A stretch of DNA of 6,138 nt from Nitrososphaeraceae archaeon (GTDB taxonomy: Archaea; Thermoproteota; Nitrososphaeria; Nitrososphaerales; Nitrososphaeraceae): the NCBI GenBank assembly GCA_025937665.1, contig JAICQW010000105.1:1-6138 (forward strand). Reading direction: 5' to 3'. Below, piece after piece: positions 5,794 through 6,138 of this stretch. How positions within the stretch are numbered: the first letter of the stretch is position 1; every line of letters begins with the position of its first letter. Both the position numbers and the translations under genes were made by a program. A model generated the notes under the pieces. It did not search any database. It saw nothing but the letters and a program-made list of their open reading frames with translations, and was not told the origin of the DNA.

Positions 5794-6138
5794 TCATTCG
5801 TTGTTCATTTTCGAAATTATTGAATACATTTTTCTATATGAAGATCCAATGTCTTTCTTATTAGAATAACCGTTCTTAATTCGATTTATTCTTGTTTCAA
5901 GCATATTTTTGTTTTTGGTTATTATATCGAATATTCTTGCTGATTCTTCATTGTATTTTTTTAGATATTTTACTAATTGTTTGTTATCTGCGAGAAGTGA
6001 CGCTATAAGTGATGAATTGTCCGTTAGTATACTTTCAAAGAGAAGTGTTTGTAAATAAAAAGTAGTTCCAGAAACTCTCTTTAGTAACGGAATGTTTTCC
6101 TTACTCAAAGTGCTAGCCAGTAATAAGTTAGTGTAGTA
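5794..6138 (-). CDS. Partial helical protein, possibly the C-terminal domain of prephenate dehydrogenase
   Basis: The frame is open to the right edge. A TTG at 6108 would give 104 residues, but ten more sense codons (YYTNLLLAST) precede it without a stop, so this is more likely the 3' end of a larger gene starting outside. What is visible is almost entirely helical and rich in Lys, Asn and Ile. The run SGTTFYLQTLLFESILTDNS followed by SLIASLLADNKQLVKYLKKY and a helix with IFDIITKNKNMLETRI resembles the C-terminal dimerisation region of archaeal prephenate dehydrogenases (TyrA). That region reads roughly as TTFkLq...IlxxdxxLyaxIqxxN...lxxy. The expected IQ-type residues are missing (SLLADN here), and no NAD-binding or catalytic part is in view. 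If correct, the enzyme would convert prephenate to 4-hydroxyphenylpyruvate in tyrosine synthesis. An unrelated coiled-coil protein is the alternative. The stop TGA is at 5794-5796, 43 bp before the methyltransferase gene. Confidence 0.55.
   Translation of the reverse strand, partial: YYTNLLLASTLSKENIPLLKRVSGTTFYLQTLLFESILTDNSSLIASLLADNKQLVKYLKKYNEESARIFDIITKNKNMLETRINRIKNGYSNKKDIGSSYRKMYSIISKMNNE

Overview
The window looks like part of an archaeal chromosome. It is AT-rich, and its best-placed promoter candidate is a TATA-like box about 26 bp in front of an ATG (leaderless style). Several genes can only start with TTG, and the solute-binding protein has the long archaeal form of family 5. The overall look suggests an ammonia-oxidising soil archaeon of the Nitrososphaerales (Nitrosocosmicus-like). 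That assignment is an inference from style and remembered family resemblance, not from a marker gene.

Layout, left to right. Positions 1-1438 (+) hold the 3' part of an oligopeptide/nickel-type ABC transporter solute-binding protein, cut by the left edge. Positions 1603-1809 (+) encode a tiny secreted four-cysteine protein with its own promoter candidate. Positions 1810-2308 are about 500 bp without a gene. They contain two hairpins with identical 10-bp stems, a third stem-loop between them, and a fourth perfect inverted repeat just upstream of the permease operon. Positions 2309-4733 (+) are a two-gene permease operon, dppB then dppC, separated by 4 bp. DppC carries an unusually large extracytoplasmic insertion.

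A 75-bp convergent gap follows. The minus strand then carries a zinc-ribbon (Trm112-like) plus class I SAM-methyltransferase fusion (4809-5750). Upstream of it, running off the right edge, is a helical protein resembling the C-terminal domain of prephenate dehydrogenase (5794-6138).

How the parts fit: the binding protein captures a peptide-like or metal-chelate ligand outside the cell and hands it to the DppB-DppC channel. No ATPase genes (dppD/dppF) are present here, so the energising subunits must be encoded elsewhere. The minus-strand pair is a separate transcription unit with no evident link to the transporter. The parts most worth a second look are the repeated hairpins, the DppC ectodomain, and the identity of the methyltransferase.
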